64,000 nucleotides of DNA from Rhizobium leguminosarum (GTDB lineage Bacteria > Pseudomonadota > Alphaproteobacteria > Rhizobiales > Rhizobiaceae): NCBI RefSeq assembly GCF_002953715.1, contig NZ_CP025013.1:806001-870000 (forward strand), given 5' to 3'. Positions 7,018-15,554 of this stretch are shown here, piece by piece. The notes beneath the pieces are model-generated. The model did not search any database and had not been told where the DNA came from. It saw nothing but the letters and a program-made list of their open reading frames with translations. Every line of letters starts with the position of its first letter. The stretch's first letter is position 1. The position numbers and the translations under genes are program-made.

Positions 7018-8670
7018 TCACAAACCCAGCCCTACGGTTGCCGTCCGGTGAACGCCTTTCGGGACGAAGGCGAAGTGATCTGCCAGGCCCAGAAAATCAG
7101 CCGCCAAGTGAATGACGGAAAGCCACATTTCCGTCCCCTGCAAGCTCGGTTCACCACCATCGGCAAACGGGAATCCCTCGCCATCCCGCCATCTATCCAG
7201 CGCCCTTGAGATGACCTTGCGGGCGATCGTCTCGCCGTCGGCCCGTCTGTAGTCGGTCTGCCTGGCAATCAGCAGCAGAGGATGAATCGTATCGAGCAGG
7301 TTGCACGCATTGTATTTTGCCGCAACGAAGCCCTTGTGGTTGCGGTAGTTGAGGTGAACCGTTTCGAGTGAGGCCTGCGGGTGGGGAAGTGCCACGCCGA
7401 ACTGGGCATAGGTGCCGCGCGTCAGGCGATAAAAGCCGTTTACCGGTTGAAGCCATCCTTCCGCCGCGGTCGGTTCACCCCAGAGCCCCGAAACGCTGTT
7501 GGCATTGCGGCTTAGCCATTCGAAGAGCGCCTGCCGTGAATGCCTGATGCCGAAATACTTCGCATTGAAGTACATGGCGGTGCCGATCGCATCGGCCACG
7601 CTTCCGGCGTGCCATGCCCGGGTCGACCAGGGCAGGGCGCTCAGCCATTCATCCAGTTCCCCGGCCTCGAGCTCGACCGCATGGACCGGCTGGCGCGGAC
7701 CTGAACCAAGCAGTTCAAGTGCATAGCCAACCGCAAGGACGTTATAGAGCGCCTTTGGATCATCCCTCAGCGCCTTGCCATGCATGCGCGCATGTTCTTC
7801 CGGGAAAAGGCCGGTGTCTCGGTCCTGAAGACCTTGGAGACGCTCGACGGTCTCCGCCGCATCGAGATCGGGCGGCAGGTGGCCGAAGCCGGCAGCGATC
7901 TCGATTGCATCGCAGAGGTGCCGGATCGCTGGTCTGCGGATGCCGTCTGCTTCCAGCGATTCATAGGACCCTTGCGTTTTCCAGCGTGCCAGAATGTCCG
8001 GCCATTGGTCCTGCGCTTTCCGGCCGAGCCTGACCAATTGATCTTCGATGTCGCCAGTGCCGGATCTCTTCGGCGCCGAGCCCCGGCTCCGCAGCACCCG
8101 GGCCGGCACGCCACCGGCAATCGACATGGCGGGAATGTCCCCCGTGACCACAGCTCCGGCGGCGATCACCGCGCCGTTTCCAATCGTGGCGCCATCGAGG
8201 ATCACGCAATTGGCGCCGATCCAGACATCGTCGCCGATCACGATGCCGATGCTGACGACGCCCTGGCGGTGTATAGGAACGGTCGGATCGTCGAAGCCAT
8301 GATTGAAGCCGACGATCGATGCATGCGAAGCGATCCGCACGCCATGACCGCACGTCACCGTTCCGGAAACACAGGCGTAGGGATTGATGGTGCAATCGTC
8401 GCCGAGGGTCGCATGGCCGCGAACGAGCGCATGCCCGGCGATCCACGACCGCTCGCCCATCGTCAGGCTTTCGGTGAAGATTGCGGCATGCTCGGCAATG
8501 TAGGACGTCTCGGCCAGTTCCGCACCGCATGATCTCCTGAGCTCCGCCTTGCGGGCAAGGTGGGCCGGATGACGGAGGTCAGACGCAATGTGTTCCCAGG
8601 TCAGGTATTGAAGCCTGCGCGCTTCCCCTTCTTCGCTCGCGGAGGTTTGCTGGCTATTGACGTGATCCAT
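7018..8670 (-). CDS. Hexapeptide-repeat acyltransferase fused to an uncharacterised C-terminal domain
   Basis: 550 residues. Residues ~50-190 are a left-handed beta-helix of the NodL/LacA/CysE type (IGDDVWIGANCVILDGATIG, then GNGAVIAAGAVVTGDIPAMS and GVPARVL), which normally transfers acetyl or other acyl groups from CoA to a sugar or small molecule. The remaining ~350 residues are predicted by eye to be helical, with LQDRDTGLFPE and WHAGSVADAIGTAMYF segments that recall alpha/alpha-barrel cyclase-like repeats; I cannot assign them. Plain acetyltransferases of this class are about 190-220 residues, so the fusion is unusual. ATG 8670 has AGGAG 5 bp upstream. The gene ends 11 bp from the convergent LysR stop. 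Confidence 0.7.
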   Translation of the reverse strand: MDHVNSQQTSASEEGEARRLQYLTWEHIASDLRHPAHLARKAELRRSCGAELAETSYIAEHAAIFTESLTMGERSWIAGHALVRGHATLGDDCTINPYACVSGTVTCGHGVRIASHASIVGFNHGFDDPTVPIHRQGVVSIGIVIGDDVWIGANCVILDGATIGNGAVIAAGAVVTGDIPAMSIAGGVPARVLRSRGSAPKRSGTGDIEDQLVRLGRKAQDQWPDILARWKTQGSYESLEADGIRRPAIRHLCDAIEIAAGFGHLPPDLDAAETVERLQGLQDRDTGLFPEEHARMHGKALRDDPKALYNVLAVGYALELLGSGPRQPVHAVELEAGELDEWLSALPWSTRAWHAGSVADAIGTAMYFNAKYFGIRHSRQALFEWLSRNANSVSGLWGEPTAAEGWLQPVNGFYRLTRGTYAQFGVALPHPQASLETVHLNYRNHKGFVAAKYNACNLLDTIHPLLLIARQTDYRRADGETIARKVISRALDRWRDGEGFPFADGGEPSLQGTEMWLSVIHLAADFLGLADHFAFVPKGVHRTATVGLGL

Positions 8671-8935
8671 CCTGCTCCTCATTCCCAGGTTCAACCGCCG
8701 AATAATCGTCTGCCTTCAGCGATCAATTGCCTCGCTTCATCAGACGGCCTGATTCGTCCAAAAGCAAGACTTCCGGCAATGACGGCGCAGCCCTCGTTGA
8801 AATGGCTCCAATTGCTTTGATCGGGTCCGGGCTCCCGGCGACCGATGCGTCCGAATTCGCGATTTGCAGAGACGTCATGCACCACGCACCGATCATCGGC
8901 AACGTGCTGAGCCATCTGGAAACCTTGAGGTCGAG

Positions 8936-10882
8936 TTATGCCGCGCTCAGAAGTTCAGCGCTAACCGGCATTCCCATATGAAAGCCCTGGACGCGGTCGA
9001 TGCGAAGATCCTTGAGAAGGGAAAATTGTGCTGCAGTTTCGACGCCTTCCACCAGGATCGTATTCCCGCGATTGCGGATGAGAGCAATCATGTCCTGAAG
9101 CATCGTCAAACCGCGTGGGTTCGAGCAGTCGTGCAGGAAGGTTCTGTCGACCTTGACCGTCTGAAACTCGATTGCCCTCAGCCAAGAGAGGCCCGCGAAA
9201 CCACAGCCGAAGTCATCAAGCCAGATCTCGACGCCGAGTGCCCGCAGATCGGCAATGCATTTCAGCACCTCAGACTGCATATCCATGTCCAGGCCCTCGG
9301 TGACTTCCAAGGCTAGTCGCGACCCGCAGACCCCGCACCGAGCAAGGATATCAGCGACACTGGCAGCAAAGCCGGGGGAACGCAGCTGTATCGGCGACAC
9401 GTTGACGCTGACCGTCGCCATGCGATCGGTCATCAGTATATCACGGCATGCCGTCTCGATCGCCCACCTGCCCAGTTCGAGGATAGCGCCACTTCGTTCG
9501 GCAACCGGAATGAATGTCTTCGGCGAAACCGCCGTGCCATCCGGCATCCTGAGGCGCATCAAAGCCTCGACAGCCCTTGCTTTCCCATTCGTCACGTCGA
9601 AGATCGGTTGGTACACGAGCGAGACCAGTTTGCGATCGATGGCGGCCGCCAGCAGCGGGACGAGTTTGCCAGCATGGTCGTCGGGGCGAGGCAAAAACGG
9701 ATCAAAACTGCGAATGCAGTTTCGGCCACTTGCTTTGGCGTTGTAGAGAGCGAGGTCGGCTTCACGGACTATTCGTTCAACTTTCTCTCCAACTTTCTCG
9801 CGGGTGAAGGCGACGCCGATGCTGACGGTTACGATCGACATATCATCTGGTCGCTCGTCGTGAGCAATGGCAAGAGACTCGACTTCCATTCTGATCTTCT
9901 CGGCGAGAGTCATCGCGACCTTGGGGAGGGCGGCCGGCATGACCACGATAAACTCCTCGCCACCATACCTGCCGATCATGCCATCAGACGACTCTACAAC
10001 CGCCTTCAGCGCATTGGCGATGACCGTCAAACAACGGTCTCCTTGCTGATGTCCGTAGCGATCATTGAAGCGCTTGAAAAAGTCGACGTCGATGAGGAAC
10101 ACGGAGAAGTCGCGGCGTTCGTCTTTCCAGGCGGCCCAGCATTCGTCGAGTCGCCGATCCACAGCGCGCCGGTTGCTTATGCCCGTCAGGTAGTCGGTAT
10201 GTGAAAGCTCGAGCAGTGACCTTCCGCGCTCGGACGCTTCCCAATGCTGGTGGCGAGCTTCCGCCGCGTTCAGCAACACGTTTCGACGCTCCACGTTCAA
10301 TCGCCAATTGACGAAAGACGTGAAGGCAAAGCACGAAATGTAGAACAGCCCGAAGGCAAGCTTATAGGTTTGGCTTGAAGGAAAAAATTCCTCGATGGTA
10401 ACGAAAAATGCGCAGAGGACGAGGCTCGAGGTGATCACCGAAAGCCGAAACGGGAAACTGAAAAAGAGGTTGGCGCCCATCATGAAGATGGCGCCGAATA
10501 TCATGTAGTATGACATGGCGGTGACGTCGCGGGTGGCAATCGCCGGATAAAGCCAACCCACATAGCCCACAAGCAGTGCGGCGGCACATGTGATGTCAAG
10601 CCAGACGGTTTTCGCATTTGCCAGTCGCAAGGTTTCGAAAGCCAGCAGCGCGATCGTTGCAATGACGAATCGCGCGGCGATCGTCACAGGCGCAACGTCC
10701 GGGATAAGCCATCGATCTGGAAGTGCGAAGGCCACATAAACGACGACCGCGATCCAAAGACCATGCCGTGAGCTCCGCCTTCGGGCAGCATCATTTTCAG
10801 TTTCCAGAGACTTGAGGGCCTCGGCAAATGAGAAGCTGACGATCAATTCGTCGCGCCGCACATTAGCGTAAGCCGCGCTCAT
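8936..10882 (-). CDS. Membrane-bound GGDEF-EAL cyclic-di-GMP signalling protein
   Basis: About 648 residues. The first ~200 hold five or six hydrophobic segments (a sensor of MASE type). A GGDEF domain follows with an intact GGEEF active site near residue 307, then an EAL domain with EALMR near 439, the metal-binding DDFGCG loop, KVDRTF and EGVET. Both diguanylate cyclase and phosphodiesterase motifs look complete. No RxxD inhibitory site is visible just before GGEEF. ATG 10882 was preferred; a TTG at 10903 is also in frame. Divergent from the methyltransferase-like gene across about 230 bp. It probably tunes c-di-GMP for motility or biofilm; the signal is unknown. Confidence 0.88.
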   Translation of the reverse strand: MSAAYANVRRDELIVSFSFAEALKSLETENDAARRRSSRHGLWIAVVVYVAFALPDRWLIPDVAPVTIAARFVIATIALLAFETLRLANAKTVWLDITCAAALLVGYVGWLYPAIATRDVTAMSYYMIFGAIFMMGANLFFSFPFRLSVITSSLVLCAFFVTIEEFFPSSQTYKLAFGLFYISCFAFTSFVNWRLNVERRNVLLNAAEARHQHWEASERGRSLLELSHTDYLTGISNRRAVDRRLDECWAAWKDERRDFSVFLIDVDFFKRFNDRYGHQQGDRCLTVIANALKAVVESSDGMIGRYGGEEFIVVMPAALPKVAMTLAEKIRMEVESLAIAHDERPDDMSIVTVSIGVAFTREKVGEKVERIVREADLALYNAKASGRNCIRSFDPFLPRPDDHAGKLVPLLAAAIDRKLVSLVYQPIFDVTNGKARAVEALMRLRMPDGTAVSPKTFIPVAERSGAILELGRWAIETACRDILMTDRMATVSVNVSPIQLRSPGFAASVADILARCGVCGSRLALEVTEGLDMDMQSEVLKCIADLRALGVEIWLDDFGCGFAGLSWLRAIEFQTVKVDRTFLHDCSNPRGLTMLQDMIALIRNRGNTILVEGVETAAQFSLLKDLRIDRVQGFHMGMPVSAELLSAA

Positions 10883-11112
10883 GCAAAAACACCGGCCTGG
10901 CAACGATATAGAGAAGGTAAAAAGTAAGCCATACTTCGGCGCCCTCCAAAGTTACATTCTGCAACCTGAACCCGATTGGTCTTATTGCTGAGCACTCTTA
11001 GAGGGATAGGATCTGACCCGCAATAGTAGAAATACTCTTATCCCGTGTAGATTCTAGTCGCATCCTATTTCGAGGTTGATTATGCTTAACGCTATGTCAA
11101 AGGGGTCTCGAA

Positions 11113-12150
11113 ATGGAACAAAGCCTGGTCTTAGACGGTGAAAGTCTTGTTGCGCCAGGTGAAATTCGTCGGGCGGCAAGAAGGGTTGCTGCCCCAGATC
11201 CCGGCCACCTTATCGTTGCCAGAGCCGAGCTTGCCCTCAGCCTTGACGTGTCGATCCGTCAGTTCAAATCCGGCGTCGAGCCTAATGCGATAATCGAGCG
11301 TCTTGCCGACGCCTTGCATCAGATACGGCGGCGCTTTCATCCGGAGGTGTGGGACGTCATCGTTCCGATCGCGCAATCTCATCCGGTTGCTCACTATCTC
11401 CATCAAGATCCATTGACCCGCTGGTCGTTCGAAAAGCCGCGCGGCTATTCTGGCGACGCACGCCTTCTCGACTTCATCTACGGCAGACCTGAGATTGAGG
11501 ATGCCGTCTTATCAGCCAGTAACTTGGGACGTTCGATCTACGCCTACACTCGAAATGCGTCGTCATCCGTCGCGGTAAGGGAGCGTCGAGACATTCTGGC
11601 TCGCCGCGTTGACGAAATCGCTTCGGCCCGGCCTGGTTCCACCGAAGTCCTGGCCATCGCGGCGGGGCATCTTCGTGAGGGGCCTTTGTCGCGCGCTCTC
11701 GGCGCCGGCGGGATCAGACGCTGGGTAGCTTTGGATCAAGACCCGATGAGCGTTGGAACCGTCACCCGCGATTTCGCCGGCACCTCAGTCGAAGCGGTGA
11801 ACGGGTCGGTCAAATCCTTGCTCGGTGGAAGGCATGCGCTGGGAATGTTCGATTTCGTTTATGCCGCGGGTCTCTATGACTATTTGCCGGACGCGGTAGC
11901 CGTAAGGCTGGCCAGGAAGTGTGTCAGCATGCTGAAGCCTGGCGGCACATTCCTATTCGCCAACTTCTCTCCGGAAACGGACGTCGATGGCTATATGGAG
12001 ACATTTATGAACTGGGCGCTGCTGTTGCGGTCAGAACCAGAGATGGGCTTGATCGCCAGTGAAAGCGTAACCGGTGAGGATGTGAAGGTGTCTGTTTGGT
12101 CCGGCTCAAACCGCAGCATTGTCTACTGTGAAATTCAAAAACCGCATTAG
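11113..12150 (+). CDS. Class I SAM-dependent methyltransferase-like protein (possible fatty-acid-ester signal synthesis)
   Basis: 345 residues. The C-terminal half has a Rossmann methyltransferase pattern: VLAIAAGHLREGPLSRAL as a modified motif I, an acidic strand end in WVALDQDP, and FDFVYAAGLYDYL followed by LKPGGTFLFANFSP. The N-terminal half contains WSFEKPRGYSGDARLLDFIY, which resembles the signature of proteins annotated as 3-hydroxypalmitate methyl-ester (EF/PhcB-like) biosynthesis. Motif I lacks the usual glycine-rich GxGxG. AAAGGGG precedes the ATG. Neighbouring c-di-GMP gene is divergent. A methyltransferase fold is likely; the substrate is only a suggestion. Confidence 0.65.
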   Translation: MEQSLVLDGESLVAPGEIRRAARRVAAPDPGHLIVARAELALSLDVSIRQFKSGVEPNAIIERLADALHQIRRRFHPEVWDVIVPIAQSHPVAHYLHQDPLTRWSFEKPRGYSGDARLLDFIYGRPEIEDAVLSASNLGRSIYAYTRNASSSVAVRERRDILARRVDEIASARPGSTEVLAIAAGHLREGPLSRALGAGGIRRWVALDQDPMSVGTVTRDFAGTSVEAVNGSVKSLLGGRHALGMFDFVYAAGLYDYLPDAVAVRLARKCVSMLKPGGTFLFANFSPETDVDGYMETFMNWALLLRSEPEMGLIASESVTGEDVKVSVWSGSNRSIVYCEIQKPH

Positions 12151-12236
12151 GCCGCATGTCTGCCGTCCAATCCGGTAGTCTTCGGCTAGTCCGTTAGTTC
12201 AAAATCCGGGGGCGACCCTATCAGAGGCTGCATGAG

Positions 12237-12268
12237 AAAGGGCGTGGTTGCTCTTCGCCACGGCCTTT
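12237..12268. terminator. Convergent terminator-like hairpin
   Basis: An 11-bp stem with one mismatch (AAAGGGCGTGG / CCACGGCCTTT) around a 10-nt loop, between the stops of two converging genes. T-rich edges on both sides fit a bidirectional terminator. Confidence 0.5.
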
Positions 12269-12275
12269 CGGCTGT

Positions 12276-13133
12276 TTATCGGCCGGGGCTAATCAGACGT
12301 CCTATGGCTGTGTCCAGTGTGGTCGTGCCCTTCACCGGCTCGCCCTCGAACCGGATCCAGCCTTCGTTGAAGCCATCGATCATACGCATCCGCGGGAGGG
12401 GGTTCTGCATGCCCTGATCGGTGAAAATCTGCTCCCAGGTGTCGCGGGCGACCGGCTCCGCCCGGACGGGTTTGCCGAGGATGGACGATAGGACAGCGGC
12501 GATATCGTTGGGCGTGACGCCCTCTGGCCCCATCAACTCGACGACCTGCTTGCCCACCCACTCGTGCTGCAGCAGTTCTGCCGCCTTGGCTCCGACGTCG
12601 AAGACAGAAACCATCGGATAGGGCTGATCGAGCGGCTGCAGGAAACTCGAGAGGACACAAGTCTCGCGCGCCGGCGCGATATCCCAGGCCGTGTTCTCCA
12701 TGAACCAGCCGGCACGCAGAAAGGCGATCGGCATTGGCAAGGCAGATAACTTCTGTTCGACGAGACCGAGCTGGCTCAAGAGGTTAGGTTCTCTGGCCTG
12801 CGCGCCGATGGTCGAGAGGCAAACGACCTTGGCAGGACGAGACGAAAGAAGCGCGGTCTTCAGGGCCGCAATGACAGCGCGCACTTCCATAAAGCCGGGG
12901 GTCGGATCGAAGGTCGGCGGGATCAGCAGAAAGACGCCGTCGGCGCCGGCGAAAGCCTTGGTGAGCGCATCGGCGTCAGTCATCTCGGCCAAGGCCAGTT
13001 CCGCGCCTTTATCCTTCCATTCCGCTGCTTTCTCCACATTGCGCGCGACGGCGCGTATCGGCACCCCCGCCTTCAGCAGACGCGCGGCGACAATGCCTCC
13101 GACTTGGCCTGTTACTCCGGTGATCACAAACAT
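12276..13133 (-). CDS. NmrA-like NAD(P)-binding protein
   Basis: 285 residues with an N-terminal dinucleotide-binding motif MFVITGVTGQVGGIVAARLL and no Tyr-x3-Lys catalytic pair, typical of the atypical SDR group that includes NmrA and QOR2-type quinone/azo reductases (FLLIPPTFDP, FLRAGWFMEN and MGPEGVTPNDIA are characteristic). It probably senses or reduces small quinone-like molecules in the cytosol. ATG 13133 places the Rossmann motif at the N-terminus as in the family; longer in-frame forms add low-complexity sequence. Divergent from the LysR gene at 13263, which probably controls it. Confidence 0.82.
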   Translation of the reverse strand: MFVITGVTGQVGGIVAARLLKAGVPIRAVARNVEKAAEWKDKGAELALAEMTDADALTKAFAGADGVFLLIPPTFDPTPGFMEVRAVIAALKTALLSSRPAKVVCLSTIGAQAREPNLLSQLGLVEQKLSALPMPIAFLRAGWFMENTAWDIAPARETCVLSSFLQPLDQPYPMVSVFDVGAKAAELLQHEWVGKQVVELMGPEGVTPNDIAAVLSSILGKPVRAEPVARDTWEQIFTDQGMQNPLPRMRMIDGFNEGWIRFEGEPVKGTTTLDTAIGRLISPGR

Positions 13134-13226
13134 GGTTAGACTCCTTTGCTTCCTGCACCGCCAGCAGGTTGGCGGTTTGTTATGCTGATCATGTCCTTTG
13201 GCAGCATTTGACTGAAGCGCGCTTCT

Positions 13227-13243
13227 GTCACATGATTGGTGAC
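13227..13243. promoter_or_regulatory. Inverted repeat upstream of a LysR gene
   Basis: GTCAC-N7-GTGAC dyad 20 bp before the ATG of the LysR gene and in the shared promoter with the NmrA-like gene. A plausible autoregulatory operator; no functional evidence. Confidence 0.35.
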
Positions 13244-13262
13244 TAAAAATCACGGATGCGCG

Positions 13263-14159
13263 ATGTTTGACGGACGATTATTGAATGGCGTGAGCGTACT
13301 GGCCGCCGTTATTGAGAGCGGAAGTTTCGCGCGGGCGGCGGAGCTGATGGGACTATCGGCGTCGGGTGTCAGCCGCGCCATTTCCCGACTGGAGGGGCGG
13401 ATCGGTCTGCGGCTGCTCGACCGGACAACACGCTCGATGCGGCTCACCGATGACGGCGCGCGGTTCTACGAACAGGTGGCCCCACTCTTGAGCGGCATCG
13501 AAGAGGCTGCGCAGACAGCTGTTGGCGCCAGACAGGCGGTGTGTGGCCGACTGCGAGTCAATGTCGACCCATATTTCTCACGCCTTGTGCTCGGCCCGCG
13601 GCTCGGCGCCTTCCTCGATCGTTATCCGGATATCGAGATCGAGGTCATCACCCGCAACGAGATCGGCGATCTTGTTGCTGATGGCATGGACGTCGCGGTG
13701 CGCTTTGGCGAGCCTGCACAGCGGTCGCTTATTTCGCGCCTGTTGATGCAGACGCGCGTGATCACGATTGCGGCTCCCGCTTATATGGAGCGCCATGGCC
13801 GGCCGAGCCGTCCACAGGATTTGAGCGAGCATACCTGTATCCAGTTCCAGGACCCGCTGACGGCAAGGCCTTTCGAATGGGAGCTTCGGCGGGGTGAAAA
13901 GGTCGTCTCGATCGAGACCCGCAGCCGCATTTTAGTCAACGATGCCGGCACGACCTTGGCGACCTGCCTTGCGGGGATAGGCATCGCGCAAGTCTTCTCA
14001 CTCGGGATGGCGGATTATCTGAACAATGGGCAACTCGTGAACCTCTTTCCCGACTGGTCGGACGAGACATTCCCGCTCTACGCCTTCTATCCCTCGCGTC
14101 AGCATGTTCCGGCTAAGGTCAGGGCCTTTATAGATTTCTGCGTCGAGATCATCGAATAG
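13263..14159 (+). CDS. LysR-family transcriptional regulator
   Basis: 298 residues. The helix-turn-helix is SFARAAELMGLSASGVSRAI, followed by the linker LLDRTTRSMRLTDDG and an effector-binding domain with GRLRVNVDPYFSRLVL. It belongs to the large subgroup that controls divergent short-chain dehydrogenase or reductase genes in alphaproteobacteria, and lies divergent from the NmrA-like reductase. ATG 13263 gives the standard N-terminus; the alternative at 13236 adds nine residues without family counterpart. Confidence 0.87.
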   Translation: MFDGRLLNGVSVLAAVIESGSFARAAELMGLSASGVSRAISRLEGRIGLRLLDRTTRSMRLTDDGARFYEQVAPLLSGIEEAAQTAVGARQAVCGRLRVNVDPYFSRLVLGPRLGAFLDRYPDIEIEVITRNEIGDLVADGMDVAVRFGEPAQRSLISRLLMQTRVITIAAPAYMERHGRPSRPQDLSEHTCIQFQDPLTARPFEWELRRGEKVVSIETRSRILVNDAGTTLATCLAGIGIAQVFSLGMADYLNNGQLVNLFPDWSDETFPLYAFYPSRQHVPAKVRAFIDFCVEIIE

Positions 14160-14162
14160 ACG

Positions 14163-14184
14163 GAGGCGCCCCGTCGAGCGCCTC
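14163..14184. terminator. Terminator-like hairpin between convergent genes
   Basis: Stem GAGGCGC / GCGCCTC with an 8-nt loop four bases after the LysR stop. No clear T-tract, so efficiency is uncertain. Confidence 0.4.
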
Positions 14185-14292
14185 TGCTGGCTTAAGCCGG
14201 CCGCGGTTTCTGGTTCTGGAAATTTATCGTCTATGGGGTTCTTTGATGCTTGGGAGGAAGTCGAATTGATATCTCCGGCCATAAAGCCCTTG

Positions 14293-14763
14293 TCAGATGC
14301 ATTCTATGCGGACCGGATACTGGCCGCGCATCAGCAACGGCTCGAAGCCATTGTCGAAGCGGCCGAGCCGGATCAGCCCGTCCCAGCGGTAATCCGCGTA
14401 GAACAGGGCCAGGTTACCCCACGGTTTGAAGTAGCAAAGGTCGCCCGGCTGCTCGTTTCCGAAAGCACCGCTGCCTTCTTCGGTCAGCTTGCGCGGCAGA
14501 TGGACGATCTTTTCGTTCCTGCCGTAGTCCTCGATCTTGAGGTTCAGGGGCAGCATGGAAGCGAGATCGCGTGCCGTCGGATTGTCGGAGAGTGTCGCTG
14601 TCAGGGTTAGATTGTTGAAGCCTATCCTGATCCTGACGTCTGTCGCCTCGGGACTCGCCGGGCGGTGTTCGTCTTGCCCTTGCGCCACGAGAGGTAGAGC
14701 GGCGGCGGCCAAAGTTCCGCCCAGTACCGCGCGACGGCTCATGAACTTAGATGTCATCGACAT
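14293..14763 (-). CDS. Exported cyclophilin-like-fold protein
   Basis: 156 residues starting MSMTSKFMSRRAVLGG, then a hydrophobic stretch ending in Ala-rich sequence: a twin-arginine-type signal peptide. The mature part (IRIGFNNLTLTATLSDNPTA, then LPRKLTEEGSGAFGNEQPGD and GNLALFYAD) matches the small cyclophilin-like domain family often fused to or paired with flavodoxins and reductases; its function is unknown. GAGGCG precedes ATG 14763. It follows the SDR gene by 13 bp on the same strand and is probably co-transcribed with it and the MFS gene. Confidence 0.75.
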   Translation of the reverse strand: MSMTSKFMSRRAVLGGTLAAAALPLVAQGQDEHRPASPEATDVRIRIGFNNLTLTATLSDNPTARDLASMLPLNLKIEDYGRNEKIVHLPRKLTEEGSGAFGNEQPGDLCYFKPWGNLALFYADYRWDGLIRLGRFDNGFEPLLMRGQYPVRIECI

Positions 14764-14776
14764 AGCACGCCTCGCG

Positions 14777-15523
14777 TTAGACAGGTTGAGCCGTGGGCCG
14801 GAACAGGATTTCGTTGATGTCGACATCGTCTGGTTCGTTCACCGCGAAGGCGACCGTTCGGGCGAACGTGTCCGCGCTGATTGCGATCTTGCTGACGAAC
14901 GCCTTGGTGCCCGCCTGGATGTCCTTTTCGCTGATGTGTTCGAGGAGTTCGGTGCTTACTGCGCCAGGTGAAATGATCGTGGTGCGGATGTTGTATGGCT
15001 TCACTTCCTTCCGCAGCCCCTCCGAGAGCGCGCGCACGGCGAATTTCGTCGCGCAATAGACGGTGGCGCCCGGATCGACCACATGGCCGTAGACGGAGGA
15101 CACGTTGATGATGTGCCCCGATTTCTGCGCCTTCATGTGCGGAAGCGCTGCTGCGATGCCGTAGAGCACGCCTTTGATGTTTACGTCGATCATGCGATCC
15201 CACTCGTCAACTTTGAGCCGTTCGAGCGGCGCAAGTGGCATCAGGCCGGCATTGTTCAGCATCACGTCGATGCGACCGAACGCGTTGACGGCCGTGTCGA
15301 CGAGCGTCTTGACTTGATGTTGGTCCGTGACGTCGGTTTGGACTGCCTTGGCCTTATAGCCCTTGGCGGCCAGCTCCTCAGCCAGCTTAGCGATGCGGTC
15401 GCTACGCCGAGCGCCGAGGACGACCGAAGCGCCACGCTCAGCGAGGTGACGCGCGGTGGCTTCGCCAAGCCCGCTGCTTGCCCCGGTAATGACGACCACT
15501 TTGTTTTCAATTCCTTGGGACAT
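14777..15523 (-). CDS. Short-chain dehydrogenase/reductase
   Basis: 248 residues of the classical SDR type: cofactor motif TGASSGLGEATA near the N-terminus, NNAG (residues ~90), catalytic Ser in INVSSVYG, and Tyr-x3-Lys in YCATK. Loops LGARRSDRI after strand two favour NADP(H). Closest by eye to the YdfG-like or clavaldehyde-dehydrogenase-like SDRs; the substrate is unknown. AGGAG lies just ahead of ATG 15523. It is in an apparent operon: MFS exporter, SDR, exported cyclophilin-like protein. Confidence 0.88.
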   Translation of the reverse strand: MSQGIENKVVVITGASSGLGEATARHLAERGASVVLGARRSDRIAKLAEELAAKGYKAKAVQTDVTDQHQVKTLVDTAVNAFGRIDVMLNNAGLMPLAPLERLKVDEWDRMIDVNIKGVLYGIAAALPHMKAQKSGHIINVSSVYGHVVDPGATVYCATKFAVRALSEGLRKEVKPYNIRTTIISPGAVSTELLEHISEKDIQAGTKAFVSKIAISADTFARTVAFAVNEPDDVDINEILFRPTAQPV

Positions 15524-15554
15524 GATGATCTCCTGATTTGGGTTTTCTGAAGGT

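Noticed and set aside
8691..8915. A 74-codon minus-strand frame whose stop lies just before the acyltransferase gene
   Set aside because: The better acyltransferase start is 8670 with its own ribosome-binding site, so there is no true overlap coupling, and the translation has no family features.
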